DNA of 5,661 nucleotides, from contig JAUYTA010000621.1 in NCBI GenBank assembly GCA_030695265.1, positions 1 to 5,661 on the forward strand, in the 5' to 3' direction. Positions within the stretch are counted from its first letter, which is position 1, and the number at the start of each line of letters is the position of its first letter. The notes beneath the pieces are model-generated. The model worked only from the letters and a program-made list of their open reading frames with translations, made no database searches and was not told where the DNA came from. The translations under genes and the position numbers were made by a program. Below are positions 5,380-5,661 of this stretch, one piece after another. This DNA comes from Bacteroidota bacterium (GTDB lineage: Bacteria > Bacteroidota > Bacteroidia > Bacteroidales > Prolixibacteraceae).

Positions 5380-5451
5380 GCGGGAGTAGCTCAGTGGTAG
5401 AGCATCAGCTTCCCAAGCTGAGGGTCGCGAGTTCGAGCCTCGTTTCCCGCT
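5380..5451 (+). tRNA. tRNA-Gly (anticodon CCC)
   Basis: A full cloverleaf of 72 nt. The acceptor stem GCGGGAG pairs with TTCCCGC (last pair G-U). The D stem is GCTC/GAGC. The anticodon stem TCAGC/GCTGA holds the loop TTCCCAA with anticodon CCC at 5412-5414. The T stem GCGAG/CTCGT has loop TTCGAGC, and the variable loop is GGGTC. The discriminator base is T, as usual for bacterial glycine tRNA, and the 3' CCA is not encoded. It reads GGG codons. It stands alone between the Nudix gene and a terminator hairpin. Confidence 0.97.
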
Positions 5452-5461
5452 CTTGAAATTA

Positions 5462-5500
5462 AGGACTTACGAATTTTACATTTGTGAGTCCTATTCTTTT
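5462..5500 (+). terminator. Rho-independent terminator after tRNA-Gly
   Basis: AGGACTTAC (5462-5470) pairs with GTGAGTCCT (5484-5492), nine pairs with one U-G. Three more weak pairs (GAA/TTT) can extend the stem into the loop. A T-rich tail (ATTCTTTT) follows. It begins 11 nt after the tRNA and lies between the tRNA and the convergent azoreductase gene, so it may help end transcription from both sides, although the T tail favours the plus strand. Confidence 0.8.
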
Positions 5501-5514
5501 GCATCAAAATTTAC

Positions 5515-5661
5515 TTATAAAACAATGCTGTCAATTGCCTTCCCCAAAGCCGCATCTTTAAATTCGGGTATGGCTGTTCCTTCCACTCTAAAGATACTTA
5601 CATCAGTTATGCCAATAAAACCAAGAATCGCTTTTAAATATGGACCTGCAAAATCGTATGG
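5515..5661 (-). CDS. azoR: FMN-dependent NADH-azoreductase (AzoR-like), C-terminal part only
   Basis: The last 48 codons and stop of a minus-strand gene whose start lies beyond the right edge. The visible protein starts PYDFAGPYLKAILGFIGITD and continues VSIFRVEGTAIPEF, ending in KAIDSIVL. The block YLKAILGFIGITDVSIFRVEG closely matches the C-terminal region of AzoR-type azoreductases in the flavodoxin-like fold: dimeric cytoplasmic enzymes with FMN that use NADH to reduce quinones and azo compounds. The FMN-binding N-terminal region is not in view. The gene converges on the tRNA across the terminator hairpin. Family call is good; physiological substrate unknown. Confidence 0.82.
   Translation of the reverse strand, partial: PYDFAGPYLKAILGFIGITDVSIFRVEGTAIPEFKDAALGKAIDSIVL

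Noticed and set aside
5380..5451. Functional link between tRNA-Gly and the putative glycine-lipid genes
   Set aside because: Known GlsB/OlsB enzymes use free amino acids and acyl-ACP rather than aminoacyl-tRNA, and the tRNA has its own promoter-like element; most likely coincidence.
5380..5661. tRNA-Gly as an integration site for a mobile element
   Set aside because: No integrase, no repeat of the tRNA 3' end within the window, and an ordinary azoreductase gene follows directly.

Overview
The window looks like chromosomal DNA from a Bacteroidota species, probably of the order Bacteroidales or a relative. Three things suggest this: an AT-rich genome with few strong Shine-Dalgarno sites, several matches to the Bacteroidota -7 promoter element TAnnTTTG, and the gene order mraZ-rsmH-ftsL-like-ftsI. 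No mobile element, CRISPR array or phage gene was found.

Left part (1-2339, minus strand): the head of the division and cell wall (dcw) cluster, read leftward. The order is mraZ, rsmH (GTG start), a small FtsL-like membrane protein, then the first 204 codons of the transpeptidase FtsI, which runs off the window. The genes are extremely tight: a 2-nt gap, then an ATGA overlap, then a TAATG overlap, so translational coupling is likely.

Divergent intergenic region (2340-2613): close to mraZ, four 5-bp boxes sit exactly 10 bp apart, the layout expected of MraZ operator repeats. Farther out are an 11-bp tandem repeat, a DnaA-box-like 9-mer, a perfect 10-bp palindrome, and a weak promoter for the rightward genes.

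Middle (2614-5201, plus strand): a PlsC-like O-acyltransferase, an OlsB-like GNAT N-acyltransferase, and a Nudix-fold protein with a C-terminal winged helix. The two acyltransferases resemble the GlsA/GlsB pair that makes glycine (amino-acid) lipids in Bacteroides: the GNAT enzyme puts a 3-hydroxy fatty acid on the amino group, and the PlsC-like enzyme esterifies its hydroxyl. The Nudix protein has lost the catalytic glutamates of its Nudix box and is most likely an NrtR/AraR-type transcription factor. It lies 8 nt downstream of the N-acyltransferase gene. The second acyltransferase gene seems to have its own promoter.

Right part (5202-5661): a spacer with a low-complexity CGGAAGTC-type patch and an inverted repeat over a likely promoter, then tRNA-Gly(CCC), a good hairpin terminator, and the last 48 codons of an AzoR-like FMN-dependent NADH-azoreductase on the minus strand.

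Most of the content belongs to known families. The observations most worth following up are the MraZ box array, the linkage of an apparently non-catalytic Nudix regulator to the aminolipid genes, the variant acyltransferase motif (H-x5-D), and the alternative hairpins between the two acyltransferase genes.
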